NCBI GenBank assembly: GCA_009774055.1
Contig: VSNB01000211.1
Coordinates: 1 to 5,489, forward strand
Origin: Clostridiales bacterium
GTDB lineage: Bacteria > Bacillota > Clostridia > Oscillospirales > Oscillospiraceae
Reading direction: 5' to 3'
Length of the DNA stretch: 5,489 nucleotides
Numbering within the stretch: the stretch's first letter is position 1; the number at the start of each line of letters is the position of its first letter. Both the position numbers and the translations under genes were made by a program. Shown piece after piece: positions 1 through 5,448 of this stretch. Below the pieces are notes generated by a model. That model was not told where the DNA came from. It saw nothing but the letters and a program-made list of their open reading frames with translations, and searched no databases.

Positions 1-536
1 ACCATCCGTTCCATGCGCCCCACCTGCCCCGCGATGCCGTGGTCCCGGAAGTCCCCGGTGAACAGGATGGTCTTGCCCGCCGCCTGGATGCAGAACATAT
101 AGGCGTCCAGGGCGGAGTGGTCCACATAGAGAGGGCGGACACTGATGCCGGGAACGGGTGTCATCCACGTTCCCGGCTCGTAGGTTCTCATCTGTTCCAC
201 GATGGCACTGCCCTTTTCCGGCGCGTCCCGGTCGATGTAGGGGACCAGGATACGCAGGATGTTCTTGGCCAGGGGGCCGATGTACATGGGTACGCCCGGC
301 GGAACTTTTTTAAACAGGCCGTAGTGGTCGCCGTGGTAGTGGGTGAACAGCACCGCGCCGTCCTGGCGGGTGCCGAACACCTTTTGGACCATCTCACGGT
401 CCTTCGTTTGGGCGTCTCCGTCCGCCCCCAGCAGGTTGGCCCCGAAGTCGATGAGGATGCGGTGTCCTCCGGCGCTGATCTCGGTGCAGCAGCCGCCGAT
501 CTGGTGGGTGCCGCGGTGGATGGTCAGGTCCGCCAT
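1..536 (-). CDS. RNase J-like MBL-fold metallo-hydrolase, 3' end cut off by the window
   Basis: The first 178 codons of a metallo-beta-lactamase-fold hydrolase start at ATG 536; the rest lies beyond the left edge. The zinc-binding signature reads THYHGDH, giving H66, H68, D70 and H71. An early beta strand ends in IDFG (D30). VDHS places a third ligand His at residue 140, and FTGDFRDHG supplies the bridging Asp at 162. The VDHS and TGDF motifs resemble RNase J and other beta-CASP RNA-processing enzymes more than classical beta-lactamases, so hydrolysis of a nucleic acid phosphodiester is the best guess. The beta-CASP domain itself is not visible. The start lies one base after the stop of the upstream gene (TGATATG), and an AGGG ribosome site at 544-547, seven bases before the ATG, lies inside that gene's last codons, so translation is probably coupled. 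The stretch is much richer in G+C (43 of 60 in 1-60) than the gene before it. Confidence 0.88.
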   Translation of the reverse strand, partial: MADLTIHRGTHQIGGCCTEISAGGHRILIDFGANLLGADGDAQTKDREMVQKVFGTRQDGAVLFTHYHGDHYGLFKKVPPGVPMYIGPLAKNILRILVPYIDRDAPEKGSAIVEQMRTYEPGTWMTPVPGISVRPLYVDHSALDAYMFCIQAAGKTILFTGDFRDHGIAGQVGRMERM

Positions 537-537
537 A

Positions 538-1311
538 TCATTTCCCTGCCTTTTCCGGTAAATAGATGGCGGCAATGATGTCCGCCAGCAGCTGGGCAAG
601 CTCGTCATTCGGATGCCGGTTCGGCAAATCCGCAACGAATTTTTTCAGGCTTCGGGGCTCTATTCCCTCATGGGTGCGTCGTCCATCCGGTGTCAGATAG
701 ATGACCTCCATTTGTTTATCCCAGAGTTTCTCCGGATAATCCACCAGCTTGCCCAGGGTATAGAGGTATTTCCGGGAACGGTATTTTTTTGATTGTGTCC
801 ATCTTTTTTCTCGAATCAGTGCCATAGCCTGTTCAGCGCAGTGGCCGTCTTGGGACTTAACTCCGTATTTTTGCAGAATCAAGTCAAAGGCAGTGCGCAG
901 AGTTTCATTGGTCCAATGCTCATGCCCTCCCAGTTTCAGGTTAAAAACAGCCTTTTTATTCAGGATAGACAGCAACTGCCGGCCAATCTTATCGCCAAAG
1001 GATTTTTCCTGACTCTGACATTTTTCAAGATACTTCCCCGCCTGCTCGTCATTGTCGCTGCTGTCCGTAGTTTTTAGCTCAATGAGGTAAACCTTGTCGC
1101 CCGCAAGCACGTAGTCGATTTTTGTACCGATGCTCCCAAAGAGGTCCCCCCGTGGGATCGACATCTCCTTAGCCACAAGGGTTGTCCCCTCCACAAGCTC
1201 ATGGATATATTTGGACAGCAGTGTGTCCAGAATGACCTCCGCCTTGATGTTTGGAGTGAAGTAGTCTTTGACCACCCATTCGCGGATGACACTTTCCAAT
1301 GTTTCAGACAT
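538..1311 (-). CDS. Uncharacterised protein with PD-(D/E)XK nuclease signature
   Basis: A 257-residue protein that I do not recognise as a named family. Residues 60-94 carry a plausible PD-(D/E)XK nuclease core: GTKIDYVL gives D66, VYLIELK gives E78 and K80, and DEQAGKYL gives Q90 and Y94, matching the Q-x3-Y element of RecB/AddB/Cas4-type nucleases. E38 or E41 in the preceding helix could be the helix-1 acidic residue. The C-terminal half is rich in Lys, Arg and aromatic residues and shows no clear motif, signal peptide or membrane segment. ATG 1311 is preceded by AAGGGA about ten bases upstream. The 109-base gap to the gene before holds no convincing terminator and only a weak promoter-like match, so read-through from upstream is likely. 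The stop is one base from the MBL hydrolase start, suggesting that the two products work together. Nuclease activity is inferred from motifs only. Confidence 0.85.
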   Translation of the reverse strand: MSETLESVIREWVVKDYFTPNIKAEVILDTLLSKYIHELVEGTTLVAKEMSIPRGDLFGSIGTKIDYVLAGDKVYLIELKTTDSSDNDEQAGKYLEKCQSQEKSFGDKIGRQLLSILNKKAVFNLKLGGHEHWTNETLRTAFDLILQKYGVKSQDGHCAEQAMALIREKRWTQSKKYRSRKYLYTLGKLVDYPEKLWDKQMEVIYLTPDGRRTHEGIEPRSLKKFVADLPNRHPNDELAQLLADIIAAIYLPEKAGK

Positions 1312-1420
1312 ATGACAACCGTCCCTTCATAATTTATGGTTTCAACCAGGCGTATTGTCGGGTGCGCAAATCGGAAAGGCAGATCTTTTGCGATGTGGGG
1401 AAAACGGAGTGGACAAGCCC

Positions 1421-2191
1421 CTATTTCTGGTTGTTCTGCTCGCACCACGCCGCAATCTCCCTAATCAATTCCAGCGGTAACGGCTTGCAGTAGGGGATCT
1501 GAATGGTTCCTTTGCTGGTCTTGTAGTCCGTCAATCTGTCGGCAAACGCTTCCACGGCCTCCGGGCCGGGGTACAGGCCGATGTGCTTCTTGAACGCCGC
1601 GAACTGAATCAGGTTGCGGCCCTTCCAGTAGGTGGGCATACTCCAGGAGATTTTCTCCTTGGCCTCTGGGATGCTGCCTTTGATGGCGCCATTCACCTGA
1701 TGCAGATAGGGTTGGACATACTCCGGCTGGCTGCGGATGTACTCTTCAATCGTCTCTGGTGCTTTCCCACAGTAATGGTCTTGATCTTTCCTGCGAAATG
1801 ACCTGCCGCATTTGGGACATACCCACATGGCGGGTTCCTCCTGGCTCCGCAGAATCTTTTCCATAGGTTTGCCCTTGGCAAGCTCGTCAATCAGCTTATC
1901 CAAGTACCGGATTTCTCGCATAAGAGGGTCTTCAATCTCCTCAACCCATATGCCGCAAACAACACCTTTTATCAGCGTTCGGTTGGGATTGGGCATGGGT
2001 GCGTTGCGGAAGAAGTCTCCATAGCAAACAGGGGATAGGCGGGCTGCTTCCAATGCTTCAGCGTCATATCCTGTTAACCAGCAGATGATCTCATCCATTT
2101 CGGATTTAGTACGCCCTTTCCTGGTGGCCTTGTTCAGTAGAGCATCATAGATTTTTCCGAAATCCATTTGGAATACCTTTTCGTTACTCAT
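1421..2191 (-). CDS. DUF2200 - zinc knuckle - DUF1801 fusion protein
   Basis: A 256-residue protein assembled from three recognisable parts. Residues 1-115 match the DUF2200 family: RKGRTKSEMDEIICWLTGY near 24-42, NPNR at 68-71, and EEIEDPLMREIRYLDKLIDE at 84-103. Residues 123-142 form a short zinc knuckle with C125, C128, H139 and C141 (CPKCG, then DHYCG). Residues 147-253 match DUF1801 (YdhG-like, frataxin-like fold): EEYIRSQP, the SWSMPTYWKGR segment, FAAFKKHIGLYP, and the ending YKTSKGTIQIPYCKPLP. DUF2200 and DUF1801 are usually short stand-alone proteins of unknown role, so this is probably a fusion rather than two genes; no stop or frame change lies between the parts. ATG 2191 follows GGGAGG eleven bases upstream. 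The gene starts 41 bases after the ATPase 1 stop with no terminator between them, so it is probably in that operon. No catalytic function can be assigned. Confidence 0.9.
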   Translation of the reverse strand: MSNEKVFQMDFGKIYDALLNKATRKGRTKSEMDEIICWLTGYDAEALEAARLSPVCYGDFFRNAPMPNPNRTLIKGVVCGIWVEEIEDPLMREIRYLDKLIDELAKGKPMEKILRSQEEPAMWVCPKCGRSFRRKDQDHYCGKAPETIEEYIRSQPEYVQPYLHQVNGAIKGSIPEAKEKISWSMPTYWKGRNLIQFAAFKKHIGLYPGPEAVEAFADRLTDYKTSKGTIQIPYCKPLPLELIREIAAWCEQNNQK

Positions 2192-2232
2192 ATAATCGGA
2201 TGCCTCCCTGTCATGGATGCGGATACTTGCCT

Positions 2233-3528
2233 TTAAAGCAGCTCTTTTGTTTTTCTTGCCAGATATAGCGGAAGATTGGTAATATACCCATCCTTCCGGT
2301 ATCCACGTTTGGAAAACCGAAGGGCGTGTTCCGGCTGGCGTTCGGCGATATACCGCTTGAAGGAAGGGGCCGATTTATCCTCGCCGCCCTTGGCCTCAAT
2401 GGGGATGATCTCTGTTCCGTACTGCACTACAAAATCGATTTCACCGTTTTTGTCGGAGTAGTAGCGGGGTTCTACCTCGAACTGCCCCCGGAGCTGCTGC
2501 AAGACAAAGTTCTCGGTCAGGGGGCCTTTGAATTGATAATCGCTTTTCAACAGAATTGCGCTGTTGTCGATTCCCGCCATCTGCTTGAGCAGTCCAGTGT
2601 CAAAGACAAAGAGCTTGAACTGATCCAGCTTGTCAAAAGCGGCAAGAGGATGTTCCATTTTGGAGACATTGTAGACCCGATTTAGCATCCCGGCGGAAAC
2701 GAGCCATTCTATCGCTTCCTCGAAGTCTCTGGCACGGCCTCCTTCCCGGACAGCGCCGTACATGAACTTCTCATTGGCTTTGGCAAGCTGGGAAACGATA
2801 CTGCGGAAGACCATCAGGATACGGCCACTGTTGACCTTGCCGTTGTGTTTGGAGAAGTCGTTCTCATATATCTCGATCAGCTCGCGCTGGATCTGGACAA
2901 TTTTAGTAGGGTCTTTGTATTTTATCCAGGAGGACACGCACTCCGGCATCCCGCCAATGATGAAGTAGTTATTGCAGGCTTCCATCAGACGGCGGTGGAA
3001 AATCTCCTCAATCGGCTGCTCCTTCTGTATGCCGCAATAGAACTCATACAAAGACGGCTCCACAGCTTCCAGAAATTCATCAAAGGTAAGAGGGGAGAGG
3101 TCCAGCAGGTTCACCATGCCCACCGGGTAGGACTTTGGCTGGGCCAGCAGCGTCCCCAGGAGACTGCCGGCCGAAATGATGTGGTACTCGTTGGCCTTTT
3201 CCTTAAAGTATTTCAAGGCGTTGAGAGCGGTGGGACACTCCTGTATCTCGTCAAAAATAACCAAAGTCTCACCGGGCAGAATTTTCTTTCCGGCAATCAG
3301 GGAGAGCAATTCTATGATCCGCTGGGGGTTCTTGTTGACCTCAAAAATAGATTTCAGTTCGTCTTCTTCATCGAAGTTGAAGTAAACGGAGTGCTCGTAG
3401 CAGCTTTGTCCGAACTCTTTCATCAGCCAGGTCTTGCCAACCTGACGTGCGCCTTTGAGTACCATAGGCTTGCGGTCTTCGCTGTGCTGCCACTTGATTA
3501 GCGCGTCTAAAGCGTTTCGCTTCATCAC
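2233..3528 (-). CDS. AAA_14 / DUF4143 ATPase with intact PD-(D/E)XK-like C-terminus (ATPase 1)
   Basis: A 431-residue cytoplasmic P-loop ATPase. Walker A is GARQVGKT (26-33), Walker B is LVIFDE with D93 and E94, and a sensor-1-like SAGS lies at 119-122, followed by the PLTFDEFL segment typical of this family. The C-terminal DUF4143 region carries GEIDFVV (D365) and PIEAKGG (E378, K380), a full D...E-x-K signature of the PD-(D/E)XK fold. The family is abundant in gut Clostridia and Bacteroides; its physiological role is not established, with DNA-linked or conflict-related roles suggested. GTG 3528 sits eight bases from an AAGGG ribosome site at 3537-3541; the next codon, ATG 3525, is eleven bases away and is the alternative start. 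The gene has its own promoter at 3561-3589 and leads the group running down to position 1. It is only distantly similar to ATPase 2, so the two are not a recent duplication. Confidence 0.92.
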   Translation of the reverse strand: MMKRNALDALIKWQHSEDRKPMVLKGARQVGKTWLMKEFGQSCYEHSVYFNFDEEDELKSIFEVNKNPQRIIELLSLIAGKKILPGETLVIFDEIQECPTALNALKYFKEKANEYHIISAGSLLGTLLAQPKSYPVGMVNLLDLSPLTFDEFLEAVEPSLYEFYCGIQKEQPIEEIFHRRLMEACNNYFIIGGMPECVSSWIKYKDPTKIVQIQRELIEIYENDFSKHNGKVNSGRILMVFRSIVSQLAKANEKFMYGAVREGGRARDFEEAIEWLVSAGMLNRVYNVSKMEHPLAAFDKLDQFKLFVFDTGLLKQMAGIDNSAILLKSDYQFKGPLTENFVLQQLRGQFEVEPRYYSDKNGEIDFVVQYGTEIIPIEAKGGEDKSAPSFKRYIAERQPEHALRFSKRGYRKDGYITNLPLYLARKTKELL

Positions 3529-3560
3529 ATCACCAGCCCTTCTTGTGTGGGATCAAAGAT

Positions 3561-3589
3561 AGTATAACACATTTTTCCGTGAGATACAA
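3561..3589 (-). promoter_or_regulatory. Promoter of ATPase 1
   Basis: On the minus strand, TTGTAT (3584-3589) and TATACT (3561-3566) are separated by exactly 17 bases. The -10 box matches consensus at five of six positions and is preceded by TGT, making an extended -10 that would compensate for the weak -35. Transcription would begin near 3554, leaving a leader of about 26 bases that contains the AAGGG ribosome site of ATPase 1. The spacer and extended -10 include a copy of the 11-mer GAAAAATGTGT, which also ends ATPase 2 and the ATPase relic next door. Confidence 0.65.
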
Positions 3590-3597
3590 CGAGAGTT

Positions 3598-3645
3598 TTA
3601 CACATTTTTCCCCGTCAACCAGTTCTCGAGCCTGATCGCAGGAGA
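3598..3645 (-). pseudogene. Relic of the C-terminus of a second ATPase 2-like gene
   Basis: Read on the minus strand, this stretch encodes SPAIRLENWLTGKNV followed by TAA. ATPase 2 ends IPAIRIEDWLAEKNV followed by TAA, so 10 of the last 14 residues are identical and the others are mild changes. At the DNA level 34 of 43 bases match (3600-3642 against 4246-4288), and four of the eight changed codons are silent. This is the pattern of a diverged coding homologue rather than a fresh copy. Upstream of the Ser codon the frame runs into the toxin terminator with no further ATPase similarity, so only the tail survives. It marks a place where the rest of an AAA/DUF4143 gene was lost or replaced. Confidence 0.75.
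3600..3642 (-). repeat. Direct repeat copy A (ATPase tail)
   Basis: The left copy of a 43-base direct repeat with 34 matches to 4246-4288. The first 11 bases (acacatttttc on the plus strand) are identical. The two copies are 646 bases apart and enclose exactly the toxin-antitoxin cassette. The similarity comes from shared coding origin and stops at the TAA stop codon, beyond which the two copies differ. Confidence 0.75.
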
Positions 3646-3679
3646 CAACAAGATCAGCACCCGATTATGGGCGCTGACC
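3643..3679 (-). terminator. Rho-independent terminator of the toxin-antitoxin locus
   Basis: On the minus strand, GGTCAGCGCCC (3669-3679) and GGGTGCTGATC (3652-3662) form an 11-pair stem with two G-U pairs, closing a six-base loop ATAATC. The run TTGTTGTCT follows, a weak interrupted T tract. The hairpin begins directly after the TAA (3680-3682) that closes the surviving toxin C-terminal frame, exactly where a terminator for that gene would be expected. The plus-strand flank TTACTCGTTTCG is also T-rich, so weak action in the other direction is possible. Confidence 0.7.
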
Positions 3680-3843
3680 TTACTCGTTTCGTCTGATACA
3701 TACTTGAATCCAGGCTAACAAATCCTGCTCATCTGCGCTGCCATCGGCAATAGCGATAAACATATCCGGCAACTGATCCCTCCGGTGACTTGAATAATTC
3801 GGCTATGGATCAGAATAACATCCTCCGTCTCTATCCAAATCAT
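3680..3843 (-). pseudogene. doc: Doc/Fic (death-on-curing) toxin, broken by internal deletion and frame change
   Basis: ATG 3843 overlaps the antitoxin stop as ATGA, the usual layout of a translationally coupled toxin. The first 23 codons read MIWIETEDVILIHSRIIQ then VTGGI, matching the N-terminus of Doc-family toxins (a W-I-x-x-E-D-V start, then I/L-H and GGI). After the codon at 3775-3777 the frame gives unrelated residues and stops at TAG 3715-3717 (42 residues in all). From 3778 another frame reads DQLPDMFIAIADGSADEQD then LLAWIQVCIRRNE and TAA at 3680-3682, matching the usual Doc C-terminus (a helix, then A-D-E-x-x-L-x-x-W-I). The family is normally about 125-135 residues; only about 56 codons' worth remains. 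The missing centre would hold the HxFx(D/N)GNKR motif that phosphorylates EF-Tu in Doc, so no active toxin can be made. The frame mismatch means the deletion was not a multiple of three. Confidence 0.8.
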
Positions 3844-4091
3844 TTTGCTATCCTCTTATAATCTGACGCAAAATCAGCCAATAGCTGGTCGGTATCTGCC
3901 AGCATTGTCTCTTTTGGCATAAAAGTGTCAGGCTCTTGAATTGTTACAGCGAATGGCATTCCCTTTGCGCGTACAAAGGCATTGGCAAAAATATTGAAAG
4001 CAGTGGACGTTGTCATTCCCAGCTTGGCACAGATAGCGGCCATCTCTGCTTTGACATCGGAATCCATGCGGAATGTCATGTTGGTATCCAT
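3840..4091 (-). CDS. RelB/DinJ-family antitoxin
   Basis: An 83-residue antitoxin. Residues 4-47 form the ribbon-helix-helix DNA-binding and dimer domain: strand NMTFRMDSDV, helix AEMAAICAKLGMT, then TSTAFNIFANAFVRAKGMPF, all typical of RelB/DinJ. Residues 48-83 would be the flexible, protease-sensitive toxin-binding tail. The start is ATG 4091, seven bases after GAGGAGG (4099-4105). An in-frame ATG at 4148 exists but lies upstream of the promoter and would add an unrelated N-terminus. The promoter at 4114-4142 contains a palindrome suited to autorepression by this protein. The stop overlaps the toxin start by four bases. RelB-like antitoxins are commonly paired with Doc toxins in Bacillota. 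Here the antitoxin is intact while its toxin is destroyed, so it is effectively an orphan that may now act only as a repressor or as protection against related toxins elsewhere. Confidence 0.92.
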   Translation of the reverse strand: MDTNMTFRMDSDVKAEMAAICAKLGMTTSTAFNIFANAFVRAKGMPFAVTIQEPDTFMPKETMLADTDQLLADFASDYKRIAK

Positions 4092-4098
4092 ACCATCG

Positions 4099-4105
4099 CC
4101 TCCTC
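4099..4105 (-). promoter_or_regulatory. Ribosome binding site that fixes the antitoxin start
   Basis: GAGGAGG on the minus strand lies seven bases before ATG 4091. This near-perfect anti-16S match decides the start in favour of 4091 over the upstream in-frame ATG at 4148. Confidence 0.85.
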
Positions 4106-4113
4106 GCACGACA

Positions 4114-4142
4114 ATTATAGTACATATTATGTGCAAAGTCAA
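4114..4142 (-). promoter_or_regulatory. Promoter of the toxin-antitoxin locus
   Basis: On the minus strand, TTGACT (4137-4142, five of six matches) and TATAAT (4114-4119, perfect) are separated by exactly 17 bases. It is the best promoter in the window. Transcription would begin near 4107, giving a leader of about 16 bases that begins just before the GAGGAGG site. The spacer is almost wholly occupied by the palindrome at 4120-4134. Confidence 0.85.
4120..4134. promoter_or_regulatory. Probable antitoxin operator (palindrome in promoter spacer)
   Basis: The plus strand reads gtacatattatgtgc, a perfect inverted repeat ACATA-T-TATGT with one further matched G/C pair at the outer ends and one mismatch. 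It fills the gap between the -35 and -10 boxes, where a bound ribbon-helix-helix dimer would block RNA polymerase. RelB-type antitoxins are known to repress their own operons at such sites. Binding here is inferred from position and symmetry. Confidence 0.6.
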
Positions 4143-4243
4143 CCTCAATTCAGCGTTATCTATTTTATACGCGCCAAAGTGTTTTGTTTGTATGCAGGAG
4201 AATTACGGCAGCACCACACAAAGACCGCCCGAGCACACCTGCT

Positions 4244-5419
4244 TTACACATTTTTCTCCGCCAGCCAGTCCTCAATTCTGATTGCTGGGATACCCTCATA
4301 ATTCCCTCGGAAAGAGCCTTCTTTATACAGGACCAGCTTCGGGTAGTTGTCCCTGACCTCCAGCAGCGAACCAAACTCCCGCTGGATAGTGGCTTCATCA
4401 CTGAGCAGATAGCAGACCTGGACATACAGCTTGTCACCCTGTTTCTCACCTACAAAGTCGATCTCCTTTGTCCCGACACGCCCGACACAGACCTTGTATC
4501 CCCGGCGGAGCAGTTCCAACCCTACGATATTTTCCAGAACGATTTCCACGTTTTGCAGGTTCACTCCGATGACAGCTTCCCGCAGCCCGTGATCGGCCAC
4601 ATAATATTTTTTGCTGACTTTTAGTACCTTCTTGCCGTTGATGTCCTGACTCTTGAGGCGGTACAAGAGATAGGCTTCCTCACAGGCTTTCAGATAGTTC
4701 AGGATCGTTTCGGGAGCTACGGTGCGGTTCTCTGCCTTGAAGGACTTGGAGACGCTGGTGGCTGAAAAGCTCCTGCCTACGTTGGACAGAGCATAGGCGA
4801 TGATACGCTCCAGGAGGTCAACGTCCCGGATGTTGTTGCGCTTGACAATATCCTTCAGTACCACCGAGTTGAAGATATCCTGGAGATAGTTTTTGCTGAT
4901 CTCCGGTTCAAAATCGATGCTGGACAGGAACGGCATCCCGCCATACTGGATATATTGGTCGAAAGTCAGGGCAGGGTCAGCCATTTGAAACTCTGTAAAG
5001 GAAAAAGGGTATACAACAAAGGAGATATACCGCCCAGCAATATAAGTCGCCAGCTCGCCGGACAGCAGCCGGGAGTTGGAGCCAGTAATGTAGATGTCCG
5101 CATGGAATTTCACCCGCAGGGAGTTGACCGCCTTCTCCCAACCCGGTACTTCCTGTATTTCGTCAAAAAACAGATAGAACTGCTCTTTGCTGTCGCCAAT
5201 TTTCTCACATACATAATCGTGGAGAGCGTTGTACTCGCAAAGGTGCTGGTTGCCCAAGTCCTCAAAGTTCAGGAATATGGTGTTGGGGCTGTTGATCTCG
5301 TCACGGATCTGCTCCAGCAGGACGCTTTTACCGCCGCGCCGGATGCCAGTCAGTACCTTGATGATGTCCTTGCCGATGAAGGGGCGGATTTTGGACAGAT
5401 AGTTCTCTCGAATGACCAT
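4244..5419 (-). CDS. AAA_14 / DUF4143 ATPase with degenerate C-terminal nuclease motif (ATPase 2)
   Basis: A 391-residue cytoplasmic P-loop ATPase. Walker A is GIRRGGKS (25-32), Walker B is YLFFDE with D86 and E87, and TGSNS at 112-116 serves as sensor 1, followed by AGRY (G129, R130). A winged-helix-like region follows near 190-250 (DIVKRNNIRD, then TSVSKSF). The C-terminal DUF4143 domain has KEIDFV (D321), but the expected E-x-K is replaced by YVQVCY (Q334, C336), so the nuclease-like core looks inactive, as in a known branch of this family. ATG 5419 is chosen because AGGAGAGGAG (5429-5438) ends nine bases upstream and the protein then begins MVIRENYLSKI, usual for the family. An in-frame ATG at 5452 would add 11 residues, encode the ribosome site within them and has no good site of its own. 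The gene ends 95 bases before the presumed antitoxin leader region, with no terminator seen. Confidence 0.92.
   Translation of the reverse strand: MVIRENYLSKIRPFIGKDIIKVLTGIRRGGKSVLLEQIRDEINSPNTIFLNFEDLGNQHLCEYNALHDYVCEKIGDSKEQFYLFFDEIQEVPGWEKAVNSLRVKFHADIYITGSNSRLLSGELATYIAGRYISFVVYPFSFTEFQMADPALTFDQYIQYGGMPFLSSIDFEPEISKNYLQDIFNSVVLKDIVKRNNIRDVDLLERIIAYALSNVGRSFSATSVSKSFKAENRTVAPETILNYLKACEEAYLLYRLKSQDINGKKVLKVSKKYYVADHGLREAVIGVNLQNVEIVLENIVGLELLRRGYKVCVGRVGTKEIDFVGEKQGDKLYVQVCYLLSDEATIQREFGSLLEVRDNYPKLVLYKEGSFRGNYEGIPAIRIEDWLAEKNV
4246..4288 (-). repeat. Direct repeat copy B (ATPase 2 tail)
   Basis: The right copy of the 43-base repeat matching 3600-3642 at 34 positions. It is the functional 3' end of ATPase 2, encoding PAIRIEDWLAEKNV. 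With copy A it brackets the toxin-antitoxin cassette in direct orientation. Confidence 0.75.
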
Positions 5420-5428
5420 GGCTGTCAG

Positions 5429-5438
5429 CTCCTCTCCT
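5429..5438 (-). promoter_or_regulatory. Ribosome binding site that fixes the ATPase 2 start
   Basis: AGGAGAGGAG on the minus strand lies nine bases before ATG 5419 and inside the codons that would follow the alternative ATG 5452. It is the reason for choosing the shorter protein. Confidence 0.75.
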
Positions 5439-5448
5439 GTATAGGATA

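Noticed and set aside
39..578. A 179-codon plus-strand open frame
   Set aside because: It lies opposite the MBL hydrolase, which has clear motifs; G+C-rich coding DNA often leaves long open antisense frames, and this one has no recognisable domain or good ribosome site.
1312..1420. A promoter for the PD-(D/E)XK gene
   Set aside because: CCGACA and CATAAA with a 17-base gap can be drawn on the minus strand, but each matches consensus at only four positions, so it is not reported as a feature.
2845..3501. A 218-codon plus-strand open frame
   Set aside because: It is antisense to ATPase 1, which has intact Walker motifs; the plus-strand product shows no family features.
4089..4148. A longer antitoxin starting at ATG 4148
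   Set aside because: The extra codons cover the promoter and operator, are unlike RelB N-termini, and lack a ribosome site, whereas ATG 4091 has GAGGAGG at ideal spacing.
4149..4243. A terminator for ATPase 2 in the gap before the antitoxin promoter
   Set aside because: I tried pairing GCAG at 4239-4242 with CTGC at 4207-4213, but the stem breaks after four pairs and no T run follows.
3643..4246. An insertion sequence or integron-like unit around the toxin-antitoxin cassette
   Set aside because: There is no transposase or integrase, no terminal inverted repeats, and the flanking direct repeats are diverged coding tails rather than short exact target duplications.
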